A stretch of DNA of 64,000 bases from Mesoflavibacter zeaxanthinifaciens DSM 18436 (GCF_000422365.1 NZ_AULQ01000010.1:61764-125763); one strand, 5' to 3'. Counted from the stretch's first letter, positions 48,716 through 56,970 are shown. Notes: generated from the sequence alone by a model not told the origin. Made by a program: numbers and translations.

Positions 48716-49810
48716 CTATGAGTCTTTTGGTAATTTTATGATAAAAGTTGCACCTTTTTTGGGATTGTTCTTTGCAACTATCGAACCTTGGTGTGAGGCA
48801 ACGATACCATGTACAACGCTCAACCCTAAACCAGAGCCATCGCCTTGTGGTTTGGTAGTGAAAAAGGGCTGAAATACTTTATCCATATCTTCTTCTTTAA
48901 AGCCCTCACCCTCATCAGAAATAGTTAAAATAATATCCTTTTTAGAGCTTTGGGCAGTTATGGTAACAAGTCCACCCTTAGGTGAAAAATAAATGGCATT
49001 GATAAGCAAATTAAAAATAATCTGTGTCAACTGTACTGAATCGGCACGTAACCATAGTTCATCCCCTTCAAATATTAATTTGTAGTTTACTTGTTCTTTT
49101 TTAAAGGTGGCGTCGAGAAGCTTAATGGCATTTTTTATATTCGGTATAAGATTGATACTTTTTTTCTCCTGTGGCATTTCACAAGCAAAAAACATAAGTT
49201 TCTTTACGACTTCCCTTGAGAAAATAGCATTTTGTATAATCTTATCCAAGTCTGAAACTGCTTTTTTATCAGACTTTAACTCGTCTTTTAGTAGTTCAGA
49301 AAACCCAAGTATATTGGCCAATGGTGTATTGAGTTCGTGTGCTATACCTGCAGTAATTTCACCCAAAATACTCAAACGGTCAGCATGTTCCATTTGGCGT
49401 TTTAAAGAGGCTTCGTTCTTTTGGATTTCTATGCGTTCAAAGAGGTTTCCGATTTTAAGTGCCACATTATCCAATAGGGATTGTTCCTCCTTTAAAAAAT
49501 TGATTTCCTCGATTTCAGACGTGTTCAAATGTGCAATAATCTTACCATTTACTTCATTGAAAATTTTTATGCTAGAGGAGATAGTTAAATGGTCTTCAGA
49601 AAAAGGATTGGTTTCAATAGCCCATGTATCAGATTTAATTAATACATCTGTTTTTTCAGGATATTGAAAGGCTTTTTTCAAACTGAAAGCAATAGCTTTT
49701 AGGGTATCTTCAATAAATTCAAAATCGGTATTAGCAATTATGGAAGAAACCTCATACAAGCAGGTTAGTTCTTTTATACGTTCTTTTAGAGCAGCTTCAG
49801 TAGTGTTCAT
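48716..49810 (-). CDS. Sensor histidine kinase (soluble, GAF-like input)
   Basis: 364 residues, no membrane segments. N-terminal GAF-like sensor, H-box GEITAGIAHELNTPLANILGF (His near residue 160), N-box NLLINAIYFSP, G-boxes DEGEGF and GDGSGLGLSV. Close to NtrB-type kinases. Overlaps the 206-residue membrane protein gene by one base and precedes its regulator by 8 bp. Confidence 0.93.
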   Translation of the reverse strand: MNTTEAALKERIKELTCLYEVSSIIANTDFEFIEDTLKAIAFSLKKAFQYPEKTDVLIKSDTWAIETNPFSEDHLTISSSIKIFNEVNGKIIAHLNTSEIEEINFLKEEQSLLDNVALKIGNLFERIEIQKNEASLKRQMEHADRLSILGEITAGIAHELNTPLANILGFSELLKDELKSDKKAVSDLDKIIQNAIFSREVVKKLMFFACEMPQEKKSINLIPNIKNAIKLLDATFKKEQVNYKLIFEGDELWLRADSVQLTQIIFNLLINAIYFSPKGGLVTITAQSSKKDIILTISDEGEGFKEEDMDKVFQPFFTTKPQGDGSGLGLSVVHGIVASHQGSIVAKNNPKKGATFIIKLPKDS

Positions 49811-50430
49811 TAATCAATTGTTTTTGAACTAACTCGATTAGATGTTTTTACTCTATAGAAAATAGTAAATTGAACTAAAACACCTGTTAGTATCAGGAAA
49901 ATAATCTCTAGGTTCGATATGAGTTTATTAGTATCTAAGCTTTTTTGGGCTACGCCAATCATAGTCCTACTTTCTGAGACCTGAATGAGTGCCAGATTAT
50001 TCAAATCTGTTTTGATCACTTCAATATTTTGAATCAACTTTTTAGAGTTTACACTACCATCTATTTTAATCTCAGTACGCTTTAAATTTTCAAAATTACG
50101 CTTTAAATCATTAAATGTTTTAGATTCGTTGCGCGTAAGCCCTGTAGTAGAAAATACGTTAATTAAAGTCGCAAACTCCTTATTGAGGTTATTTTGATTA
50201 TCAGTTGTGCTTGAATCCTTGAGCTGCAATTGTTTTTGGTGCATAATATTGTTCATTTTATACACATAATCTTGTACGACCACTCTATCTTCATAAACGG
50301 TTTTTAATGTATCTTGAACGGTTTCGAAATGTCGCTTATCTATTCTATTAGTAGCAAAAACCAATAGAAATACAACCAGCAGTGCAAAACCTATGTTAAT
50401 ACGGTTAGAAAATGAAGATTTTTTAGACAT
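49810..50430 (-). CDS. Membrane sensor with four-helix-bundle ectodomain
   Basis: 206 residues: membrane helix near residues 12-27, an extracytoplasmic helical domain of about 145 residues (CHASE3 / MCP four-helix-bundle style) and a second membrane helix near 175-195 with a short basic tail. No output domain of its own, so it probably passes a signal to the soluble kinase whose gene overlaps it by one base. Confidence 0.75.
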   Translation of the reverse strand: MSKKSSFSNRINIGFALLVVFLLVFATNRIDKRHFETVQDTLKTVYEDRVVVQDYVYKMNNIMHQKQLQLKDSSTTDNQNNLNKEFATLINVFSTTGLTRNESKTFNDLKRNFENLKRTEIKIDGSVNSKKLIQNIEVIKTDLNNLALIQVSESRTMIGVAQKSLDTNKLISNLEIIFLILTGVLVQFTIFYRVKTSNRVSSKTID

Positions 50431-50747
50431 TGTTTAATGATTTTAAATATTTTTTAACTAAAGCAATAAATTTACCAGAATTAAATCTTATTTTTAAATA
50501 TTTATAAATCAAATAGTTAAAAAATGATAGCTTATTTAATGTTGGGTGATATTTACCCGATTGAGACAAATTTACCCATTTTTTTAATTAAAAGGTTAGC
50601 AGCTATCTTTTGATTCTAAAATTACCCTAAACATAGAATTACAGTTTTTGAGTATTGGCAAAAAACAGCTTTTTTATTTTTTGTGCGTTGGCTGGCGTTT
50701 CGGTAAAAATAAATTTGCTGTTTTAGCGGCGGGCTTGTGGTGGATTC
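50431..50747. other. Non-coding stretch upstream of the sensor operon, with a GC-richer tract
   Basis: No gene supported. TTTACCC occurs twice (near 50550 and 50572), possibly regulator sites. The tract about 50684-50743 is much richer in G+C than its surroundings (GCGTTGGCTGGCG, GCGGCGGGCTTGTGG) and directly precedes the left core of site 1. Confidence 0.4.
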
Positions 50748-50862
50748 GCATTATGCATAACGGTATAGTTATGATTTTCCGCCGTAGCCGAAAGATAGCA
50801 AAATTGCAATGAAATTCCGATAGGAATTTCTGCCGCAATGGATTATAGCCGTTGTTAGCTAC
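50748..50862 (-). repeat. attC-like site 1 (shortened)
   Basis: Left core GCATTATGCATAAC (50748-50761), right core GTTAGCTAC (50854-50862). Subfamily C like sites 4 and 10, but 26 bases of the left arm (the GTTGCGGAAAAATCCGC hairpin part) are missing, giving 115 bp instead of 137-138. attC of cassette 1. Its left core pairs with the right core of site 0. Confidence 0.85.
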
Positions 50863-50870
50863 TGTGCTTT

Positions 50871-51515
50871 TTACGTGTTATGGTTTATTTTTACTATCAA
50901 TTTTCTATTCGGACAAAGTATGTAAAAGTCAATATTTCCAACTCCATAACGATGCATATAATATTCATACGCATAGTAATTCCCATTTTCATACAGTAAG
51001 TCCTCTAATTCAAATTCCAAATCATCAAGAGTGCTATGAGCAAATTCCAAAAACTTCTTCTCTTGCTTGTCAAATGGTGTTTTTTTCCAAAATTCAGGTT
51101 CCCAATGATTCCTTAATTCCGTTTTTGGATGTTTGGTAAAGAATTCTTCTTTCGGATTTTTAAAATATTCCGCAGTTTGGTCGTCAATTTTGTAAATCCA
51201 AATTGAATATCCATCTCCATTAAAATCTCTTTCCGTTTCGTATTCGTAAATCAAGTCGCCTTCATTAAATTCAAATCCAGTCAATTCGATATTGTAATTC
51301 CTTTCTTCAGCTTTTTCTATTGGATTCCAAAATAGATTTGAACCTGGCAATATTTTCCAGAAAAATCCTGGAATCAATATCAGAATTAAGAGTATTACTG
51401 AAAGTCGATAGAATTTCGGTTTGTTTTTTGCCTTAAGTGCTTTGAACATATTCCACGCCAAAACAGGATAAATCAGAACTATAATTAAGGTTAAAAACAG
51501 AAATAATAATATCAT
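50871..51515 (-). CDS. Cassette 1: membrane-anchored hypothetical protein
   Basis: 214 residues. Two hydrophobic N-terminal helices (about 2-21 and 38-55) and a soluble acidic domain rich in Glu, Phe and Tyr (FEFNEGDLIYEYETERDFNGDGYSIWIYKI). The domain probably faces the periplasm or cytoplasm; no family recognised. Stop 9 bp before the right core of site 1. Confidence 0.75.
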   Translation of the reverse strand: MILLFLFLTLIIVLIYPVLAWNMFKALKAKNKPKFYRLSVILLILILIPGFFWKILPGSNLFWNPIEKAEERNYNIELTGFEFNEGDLIYEYETERDFNGDGYSIWIYKIDDQTAEYFKNPKEEFFTKHPKTELRNHWEPEFWKKTPFDKQEKKFLEFAHSTLDDLEFELEDLLYENGNYYAYEYYMHRYGVGNIDFYILCPNRKLIVKINHNT

Positions 51516-51537
51516 CTATGAAGTTTGTTTCGGCATT

Positions 51538-51672
51538 GTAGCTAACGGTCTAGGCTATGAGTAGTTGCGTGGTTTTGCACGAAACTTAGCAAGTACACAC
51601 CAACCTGAAAATCCGCGAGGATTTTCAGAAGTAGGCGAGAACAAGCAATTACTTATAGCCATTGTTAGCTGC
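51538..51672 (-). repeat. attC-like site 2
   Basis: Left core GTAGCTAAC, the exact reverse complement of site 1's right core; right core GTTAGCTGC. 135 bp, subfamily B (GGCTATGAGTAGTTGCG left arm), nearly identical to sites 6 and 11. Confidence 0.9.
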
Positions 51673-51679
51673 TGGCTTT

Positions 51680-53092
51680 TTATGTTTTTAAATTTTCTAA
51701 TAATTCAATTCGGTTTAAGAAGTAGCCTAAATCTAAATCTCCTTCACTACTTCCTCTGTGAATATTTTCAAGGATATTCAAGAAGCTCGAATTTTTGTCT
51801 TTATTAATTATAGAATCTATTAAAAGTTTATTTGAACTTGACTCACTATCATATTCATATAGCTTTTTGCGATAATATCTCGATTCTAAAAAGTTGTGAT
51901 AGAAATTAACCAAATAAACTTCTAGCCACATTAATTCGTTTTCTGTTTCATCATTCTTATTTAAAATAATTGTTTTTAAATACCTCTCCTGAACTTCCAA
52001 AAGAGTTAGTTCTTTATTTTTCAAACTAGTGTAAAACTCATTGTCCGTTATTTTAATAAAAGCTAGAAAAAGAAATATATGTGGAACTACATAGTTGTTA
52101 GCGTTGAAACTTCTTAAGGCTACTCTTGCCAACCCAAAAATCTTTTCTTGTTGTCTTAGTGGAATATTTCGGTTCGTAAATAATAATTTGGCTATTCTCA
52201 AAAAGTATTCACTATCTTTTTGTAATTCACGATATTTTTGTCGTTCCGTAGAGTTGAAGAATTCATTGAATTCGTAATACTCAAAGAGGTATATGTAAAA
52301 GACATCAGCATCTGGTTCGGGAATAGAATATTCCAAGTCAATAAATCGTCTTAAATATTCCTCTGAGTCAATGAAATCACTTCCATAAACACCTTTTATC
52401 GCATTACCTAATTGTACTTTGTCAATAGATAATACAAACACCACATTTGGAACAGAAAAGAAATGTTTAATCTGCTCTAAAATTGATACAGCATAATTTG
52501 GTCTACATCTATCAAGTTCGTCAACTATGAAAATTAAAGGTTTTCCTTCATACGTATTTGCAATAAATTCCGATAGACTTTTTTTGAATTCTGTAATACT
52601 CTTTTTCTTTTCGGCATATTCGTTTACCTCATTTTCGAAAACATCTGATAGTCCTTTGGTTACTCCCGCAATTGCATCTTTAACTCCTTTCGTGTCAATA
52701 TATTTGTCGGCTAGTGCTTGAGCTATTACAGGTGCAATATGTTTAGATAAAGTTGCAGCTTTCTTTAAAGTTGATTTAAATTCTGGTTCAGTTGATTTTT
52801 TTGTCAGAGTTTTTAATTCTCCCATTAATGCTGTCAATGGATTATCCTCAAAGTCATTTTCCCAAGCGTTGAAATAAACTGTTTTATGTCCGTTATTTTC
52901 TAAGTCTTTTTGCCACATTCTTACAAACGTGGTTTTTCCGGTTCCCCATTTATTATTTATTCCAAGGACGAAACCATATGTGTAGGAATTAACAATATTT
53001 GTTAAAACATCAGCATATTTTTTTCTATCAAGTTTGCAATTCGCAAAAGGATTTTCCTCTGATATATCTATTTCATTATGCTTAATGTTCAT
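51680..53092 (-). CDS. Cassette 2: KAP-family P-loop ATPase
   Basis: 470 residues. Walker A in GINNKWGTGKTTFVRMW (about 44-60) and Walker B in IFIVDELDRCRPNYA, the KAP hallmark, with the arginine region YLRRFIDLEYSIPEP. KAP ATPases are typically membrane-linked or found in bacterial conflict loci; no membrane insert is visible here, so a soluble, defence-type role is a reasonable inference but not proven. The largest single-domain gene of the array. Confidence 0.9.
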   Translation of the reverse strand: MNIKHNEIDISEENPFANCKLDRKKYADVLTNIVNSYTYGFVLGINNKWGTGKTTFVRMWQKDLENNGHKTVYFNAWENDFEDNPLTALMGELKTLTKKSTEPEFKSTLKKAATLSKHIAPVIAQALADKYIDTKGVKDAIAGVTKGLSDVFENEVNEYAEKKKSITEFKKSLSEFIANTYEGKPLIFIVDELDRCRPNYAVSILEQIKHFFSVPNVVFVLSIDKVQLGNAIKGVYGSDFIDSEEYLRRFIDLEYSIPEPDADVFYIYLFEYYEFNEFFNSTERQKYRELQKDSEYFLRIAKLLFTNRNIPLRQQEKIFGLARVALRSFNANNYVVPHIFLFLAFIKITDNEFYTSLKNKELTLLEVQERYLKTIILNKNDETENELMWLEVYLVNFYHNFLESRYYRKKLYEYDSESSSNKLLIDSIINKDKNSSFLNILENIHRGSSEGDLDLGYFLNRIELLENLKT

Positions 53093-53121
53093 TTATTGTC
53101 TTTGTGTTTTTTTTTCAGCTT

Positions 53122-53255
53122 GCAGCTAACGTTAGCGTATAAATTTCAGTTGCGGAAAATCGGTACGATTTTCCGATTTAGACTGAAAGATAGAAAATTG
53201 CAATGAATTTCCGCAGGAAATTCAGCCGCAATTGAATTTATACATTGTTGTGCGT
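53122..53255 (-). repeat. attC-like site 3
   Basis: Left core GCAGCTAAC (reverse complement of site 2's right core), right core GTTGTGCGT. 134 bp, subfamily A (GTATAAATTTCAGTTGCGG), nearly identical to sites 5 and 16. Contains the inner hairpin CGGAAAATCG / CGATTTTCCG. Confidence 0.9.
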
Positions 53256-53274
53256 TTGTGCTTTAGTAATTTTT

Positions 53275-53679
53275 TCATTCAGTCAAAAAGTCAAGTTCTC
53301 CTTTGTCAATTCCTTTTGTGTATTGTTTCGGATTGCCTTCTTTGTCCGTAAAAACTATAGCAACTCCATTTGAACCATTTGTATGTATTAGTCTAAAATC
53401 GCCTTGAGAAACGTAAATATCTCCAATGTAGGAAGCTGGACTTGATTGCCATCCGTTCATATTATCTTTTACAAAGCCAACAAGTTTAATCCACTTTTCA
53501 GAATTCACTTCGATTTTTTCAGATTCATTTGAGCTAAGTTCTATTTTTGGGTCGACTGATTTGATTGTCAATGTGAACGGAGATTTCTGGTCAATAACAT
53601 CATTTAATTTCAAGTCGGTTTGGCAACTTGTCATTACTAAACTTAAAATCAAAGTTATAATTGGAATTATCTGTTTCAT
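53275..53679 (-). CDS. Cassette 3: small lipoprotein
   Basis: 134 residues from ATG 53679 (MKQIIPIITLILSLVMTSCQT; lipidated Cys near residue 19). Earlier in-frame starts (ATG 53694, TTG 53703) are less likely; the TTG is part of the GTTGTGC core. The mature part is a small beta-rich domain (FTLTIKSVDPKIELSS, IYVSQGDFRLIHTNGSNGVAIVF). No family recognised. Confidence 0.7.
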   Translation of the reverse strand: MKQIIPIITLILSLVMTSCQTDLKLNDVIDQKSPFTLTIKSVDPKIELSSNESEKIEVNSEKWIKLVGFVKDNMNGWQSSPASYIGDIYVSQGDFRLIHTNGSNGVAIVFTDKEGNPKQYTKGIDKGELDFLTE

Positions 53680-53695
53680 TTTCTTTTTTCGCATG

Positions 53696-53832
53696 ACGCA
53701 CAACGTTTTTGGCTATGATATGTTGCGGAAAAATCCGCAGGATTCTTTCCGCCGTAGCCGAAAGATAGTAAATTGCAATGAAATTCCGATAGGAATTTCA
53801 GCCGCAATGGATTATAGCCGTTGTTGTGTGTA
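53696..53832 (-). repeat. attC-like site 4
   Basis: Left core ACGCACAAC (complement of site 3's GTTGTGCGT), right core GTTGTGTGTA. 137 bp, subfamily C with inner hairpin GCGGAAAAATCCGC and a GAAATTCC / GGAATTTC stem. Confidence 0.9.
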
Positions 53833-53836
53833 GTTT

Positions 53837-54049
53837 TTATTTTTTATTCTTTATAAAACTTGATATTCCGATAAGCACAATTCCTAATATTGTCAAAATC
53901 CAAGCGCTTGCCCAAATCGCAAATCCACCTAAACCAGAGTCATTCGTAACCGATTCTATTTTATTCAGCTCGACAAAGTTTGAGATTCCAAAAACTATTA
54001 ATAGAAGCCCAATTATTAGTAAAATTATTTTGAATATTCCTTTATTCAT
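53837..54049 (-). CDS. Cassette 4, gene 2: small two-helix membrane protein
   Basis: 70 residues, two membrane helices (IILLIIGLLLIVFGISNFV and FAIWASAWILTILGIVLIGI) and a lysine tail. Overlaps the preceding gene of the same cassette by 8 bp, so the pair is translationally coupled. Confidence 0.65.
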   Translation of the reverse strand: MNKGIFKIILLIIGLLLIVFGISNFVELNKIESVTNDSGLGGFAIWASAWILTILGIVLIGISSFIKNKK

Positions 54050-54455
54050 ATTCCGATTTATACAATTCCAAAAACTTGGAAGTCAGCAGATTTATTTCCT
54101 TTTTCTTTTTTATTTTAAAGTCAATATATGTAATCAAAAAAGGAACAATGAAAAATGGAATTGGCAGCAACCAATTTCCATAAGCCAATGAAACTATTGA
54201 AAAAATAATTCCGATTCCGATTGCAATTTTCACAGCTATGTTTAATGGAAATTTAAAGTCAAAACCCAATTCAAATTTATTTTCATCGTTCAGGATTCCA
54301 ATTATTCTGTGATTGCTTACAGATAGAATAGAGGGAAACTTTTTTCGTTCGAATTCAATTCTATTCGGACTGATATTTCCGTCATAAAATCCATTCAGAA
54401 TTAGTTTATTCAGAATGTTAAATGATTTCTCGTTATTTGAAATGGTTTCCGTCAT
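54042..54455 (-). CDS. Cassette 4, gene 1: membrane protein of unknown function
   Basis: 137 residues: a soluble N-terminal half with FNILNKLILNGFYDGNISPNRIEFERKKF, two membrane helices (IAVKIAIGIGIIFSIVSLAYG and LLPIPFFIVPFLITYI) and a basic C-terminus. One of the two genes in this cassette. Function unknown. Confidence 0.7.
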   Translation of the reverse strand: MTETISNNEKSFNILNKLILNGFYDGNISPNRIEFERKKFPSILSVSNHRIIGILNDENKFELGFDFKFPLNIAVKIAIGIGIIFSIVSLAYGNWLLPIPFFIVPFLITYIDFKIKKKKEINLLTSKFLELYKSEYE

Positions 54456-54464
54456 TTTTTAAAT

Positions 54465-54600
54465 TACATACAACGTTAGCGTATAAATTTCAGTTGCGGA
54501 AAATCGGTACGATTTTCCGATTGAAACTGAAAGATAGAAAATTGCAATGAATTTCCGCAGGAAATTCAGCCGCAATTGAATTTATACATTGTTAGCTTTA
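54465..54600 (-). repeat. attC-like site 5
   Basis: Left core TACATACAAC pairs with site 4's GTTGTGTGTA with one G.T wobble. Right core GTTAGCTTTA. 136 bp, subfamily A, differing from site 3 by only a few bases in the centre. Confidence 0.9.
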
Positions 54601-54612
54601 GTACTTTTATTT

Positions 54613-55020
54613 TCATTCGTTAAATAATTTGTCAAACCTCCATTTCTCAACGTTTTTAATTCTAAGTATTCTGTCAGCGATTTCAGAATCATATGAACAT
54701 CTTGAGTTGTTAAATCCAATCCAATTTGGAAAGAACTTTTTCGCCATTTTAAAAATCGATTCATCAAATTTTTTAGAACGCATAACTCCGACATTATTAT
54801 TAGGTCCAACAATTAAATTCATTCTATGGTTAAGAACATACTTAAAGGCGTCTTGTAAATGATGATTTCGACAATCCCATAATCCTTCATCTTCCCAAAT
54901 AAACGCTCCTGACATGGTTTCGTATTCTATTTTTGGGTTGTCAATTCTAGATTCCGCTGGTAACGTTTCTTTATTTCTAACGAATGTTATCCAAATCCAT
55001 ATTTTTAAAATAAAATTCAT
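54613..55020 (-). CDS. Cassette 5: hypothetical protein
   Basis: 135 residues, no clear signal; N-terminus is hydrophobic for about 13 residues. Contains GAFIWEDEGLWDCRNHHLQDAFKYVLNHR and a basic C-terminal part (KKFFPNWIGFNNSRCSYDSEIADRILRIKNVEKW, cited in part). No family recognised. The right core of site 5 is 13 bp after the stop. Confidence 0.65.
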   Translation of the reverse strand: MNFILKIWIWITFVRNKETLPAESRIDNPKIEYETMSGAFIWEDEGLWDCRNHHLQDAFKYVLNHRMNLIVGPNNNVGVMRSKKFDESIFKMAKKFFPNWIGFNNSRCSYDSEIADRILRIKNVEKWRFDKLFNE

Positions 55021-55041
55021 TAATAGTTTTGAGTGATGTAT

Positions 55042-55177
55042 TAAAGCTAACGGTCTCGGCTATGAGTAGTTGCGTGGTTTAGCACATAACTTTGCAAGTA
55101 CACACCAAACTGAAAATCTGCGAAGATTTTCAGAAGTAGGCGAGAACAAGCAATTACTTATAGCCATTGTTGTGCGT
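55042..55177 (-). repeat. attC-like site 6
   Basis: Left core TAAAGCTAAC (complement of site 5's GTTAGCTTTA; the match extends to 13 of 14), right core GTTGTGCGT. 136 bp, subfamily B. Confidence 0.9.
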
Positions 55178-55187
55178 TCGTACTTTT

Positions 55188-55988
55188 TTATTTCCAAACC
55201 TCATTTAATGTTTCTCTAAATAGCTTGTCAAGCTTTTCAGTTTCTGGTTTGAAATTTTTATTATAATCTTTTACTTTATTTTCAAAATATCCAATTTGCT
55301 CTTCAACAAATTCGTTAATTATTTCAATTCGAGGTTCTTTGTCAAGTTCCTCTCCTGATTTTTTCCGCTCCAATAAATTCTCAATTTCTTTTTTTAATTC
55401 AGGATTCTCAACTTGAGTATTCACAAGCTTTTCAAATTCCATTGGTGCCATGGTTCCCATAGATTCAATCCATTTACAAGCTAATATTGGCCTTAAAACA
55501 TAAAAGTATTTTTTAACTCTTACTAAATCAGTTTGCAAATAGTCTCGATAATTTCCTTTTGCCATATGCAAATAGTGATAAGTACAAGACTTTGGATTAA
55601 AATAATATTTGGTCAATTCGCGCATTTTTTCCGCTGTCGAATATTGTTCTAAATAGATTAGCGGACTTCGTAACCATTCCAACAAAGGTGGATTTGATTT
55701 TCTAAATAACTTTAGAGTTTTTCTTAATTCCCAACCTGCAAAATCTAAATCATTTGGCAACATTACTTCCATATTATCCTTTTTGTCATCAATGGATAAA
55801 TACCAATTCGGATTTTGAATATATAAGAACCTCACATCCCAATCACTATCAGTTGAAGCAAATCCCCAAGCTCTACTTCCAGATTCAACAGCGTAAAGTA
55901 TCTGAATTTCCTTTTCCTTTTCAATTCGTTTTAACTCTCTTTTTATTTCTTCGGTCAATTTTATCGGTTTTTTTGGTATGACGCACAA
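55188..55988 (-). CDS. Cassette 6: RlaP-like nucleotidyltransferase
   Basis: 266 residues. The polymerase-beta-type nucleotidyltransferase motif is clear: GSRAWGFASTDSDWDVRF, with the two metal-binding acids, and a helical C-terminus. It resembles the RlaP family, linked in other bacteria to RNA repair or conflict systems. No ATG is suitable: the frame opens with TTG at 55988, which is the TTG of the GTTGTGC core; TTG 55958 is the alternative. Confidence 0.85.
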   Translation of the reverse strand: MCVIPKKPIKLTEEIKRELKRIEKEKEIQILYAVESGSRAWGFASTDSDWDVRFLYIQNPNWYLSIDDKKDNMEVMLPNDLDFAGWELRKTLKLFRKSNPPLLEWLRSPLIYLEQYSTAEKMRELTKYYFNPKSCTYHYLHMAKGNYRDYLQTDLVRVKKYFYVLRPILACKWIESMGTMAPMEFEKLVNTQVENPELKKEIENLLERKKSGEELDKEPRIEIINEFVEEQIGYFENKVKDYNKNFKPETEKLDKLFRETLNEVWK

Positions 55989-56118
55989 CGGTTTCGTATA
56001 ACCGTCAGTTACGGGATTAAAGTTAATAATTTTCGGTTAAGCACTGACGTTAGCAATTCCGAGTGGATTCGGACGTAGTCGAATCCGCCGTAATTGCGGT
56101 TATACATTGTTGTAAGTA
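55981..56118 (-). repeat. attC-like site 7
   Basis: Left core ACGCACAAC, right core GTTGTAAGTA. 138 bp, subfamily D (GTATAACCGTCAGTT left arm), related to site 8. Overlaps the possible TTG start of cassette 6. Confidence 0.9.
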
Positions 56119-56123
56119 GTGTT

Positions 56124-56831
56124 TTATTCCTCACAATATTCTTTCAATTTTTCTTTAGCATTTAATTCTCCTAAATTGGCAGATAAAGTAAAGTTTTCGC
56201 AAGCATTATTTAAGTTATCCATCTCGAGATATATTCCTCCAAGAAAAAAATGGCTACTAGCCTTATTGTAATTTGCTTTAATTGAATTTTCAAAATCGGT
56301 AATAGCTTTATTATATTCTTTATTAAAAAAATAGTTGACTCCTCTTGAAAATTGAATTTCGCACTTATGTACTTCAAAATCGTTATCATTATCTAAAGGA
56401 TCAAAGTCAATATTTGACCTTAAACTCATTGTTCCGCCATACGAATTTGTAAAACTAGCCAAAGCTCCACTTGTATTCAGTGCTTTTGTAAAATATTCAA
56501 TTGCTTTTTTTGGTTTTTCTAATTCTTGATAGTTTATTCCGATGTTATAAAGAGCAAGAGTATTATCAGAATCAAATTCTAATATTTTTTTATAGTCTAT
56601 AATTCCGCCATTAAGGTTTCCTAATTCAGTTTTGTAATATCCACGATTTAAAAGCGCAGGTCTGAAGTTAGATTGTTTTTCAATAGATTTATCGAGTAAT
56701 TCAATCGCTTTTTTTAAATCACCTTTCTCTTCGTATTCGAAAGCTTGATTATAATATTCATCAGCAGAAGTGAAGTCGCAAGAGTTCAATAGCACTCCTA
56801 AAATTAATATGTAAATAAGTTTTTCTCGCAT
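56124..56831 (-). CDS. Cassette 7: TPR lipoprotein
   Basis: 235 residues. Lipoprotein signal (LIYILILGVLLNSCDF) and about five TPR units (YNQAFEYEEKGDLKKAIELLDKSIEKQ, ALYNIGINYQELEKPKKAIEYFTKAL). Outer-membrane or periplasmic scaffold by inference. The ATG begins one base after the core (GTTGTAAGTAATG on the minus strand), leaving no room for a leader outside the attC. Confidence 0.8.
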   Translation of the reverse strand: MREKLIYILILGVLLNSCDFTSADEYYNQAFEYEEKGDLKKAIELLDKSIEKQSNFRPALLNRGYYKTELGNLNGGIIDYKKILEFDSDNTLALYNIGINYQELEKPKKAIEYFTKALNTSGALASFTNSYGGTMSLRSNIDFDPLDNDNDFEVHKCEIQFSRGVNYFFNKEYNKAITDFENSIKANYNKASSHFFLGGIYLEMDNLNNACENFTLSANLGELNAKEKLKEYCEE

Positions 56832-56970
56832 TACTTACAACGGTCTCGTATAACCGTCAGTTGCGTTAGGTTTAGCACTAAGTTAGTTAAAAATCACGAA
56901 CTTTTGGCGTTCGCGAGGATTTTCCGCTTAGGAAAATCCGAAGCAATTGCGGTTATACATTGTTAGCCAC
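56832..56970 (-). repeat. attC-like site 8
   Basis: Left core TACTTACAAC (complement of site 7's GTTGTAAGTA), right core GTTAGCCAC. 139 bp, subfamily D. Confidence 0.9.

Noticed and set aside
50655..50672. Possible sigma-54 promoter on the + strand
   Set aside because: GG and GC are only 9 bases apart and no + strand gene follows.
51565..51807. 80-residue forward ORF across site 2
   Set aside because: Made of attC sequence plus the antisense of the KAP gene end.
53680..53703. Upstream TTG start for the cassette 3 lipoprotein
   Set aside because: The TTG is part of the GTTGTGC core; starting there would put a charged stretch before the signal peptide.
54582..54812. 76-residue reverse ORF overlapping cassette 5
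   Set aside because: Overlaps the longer frame and runs into site 5.
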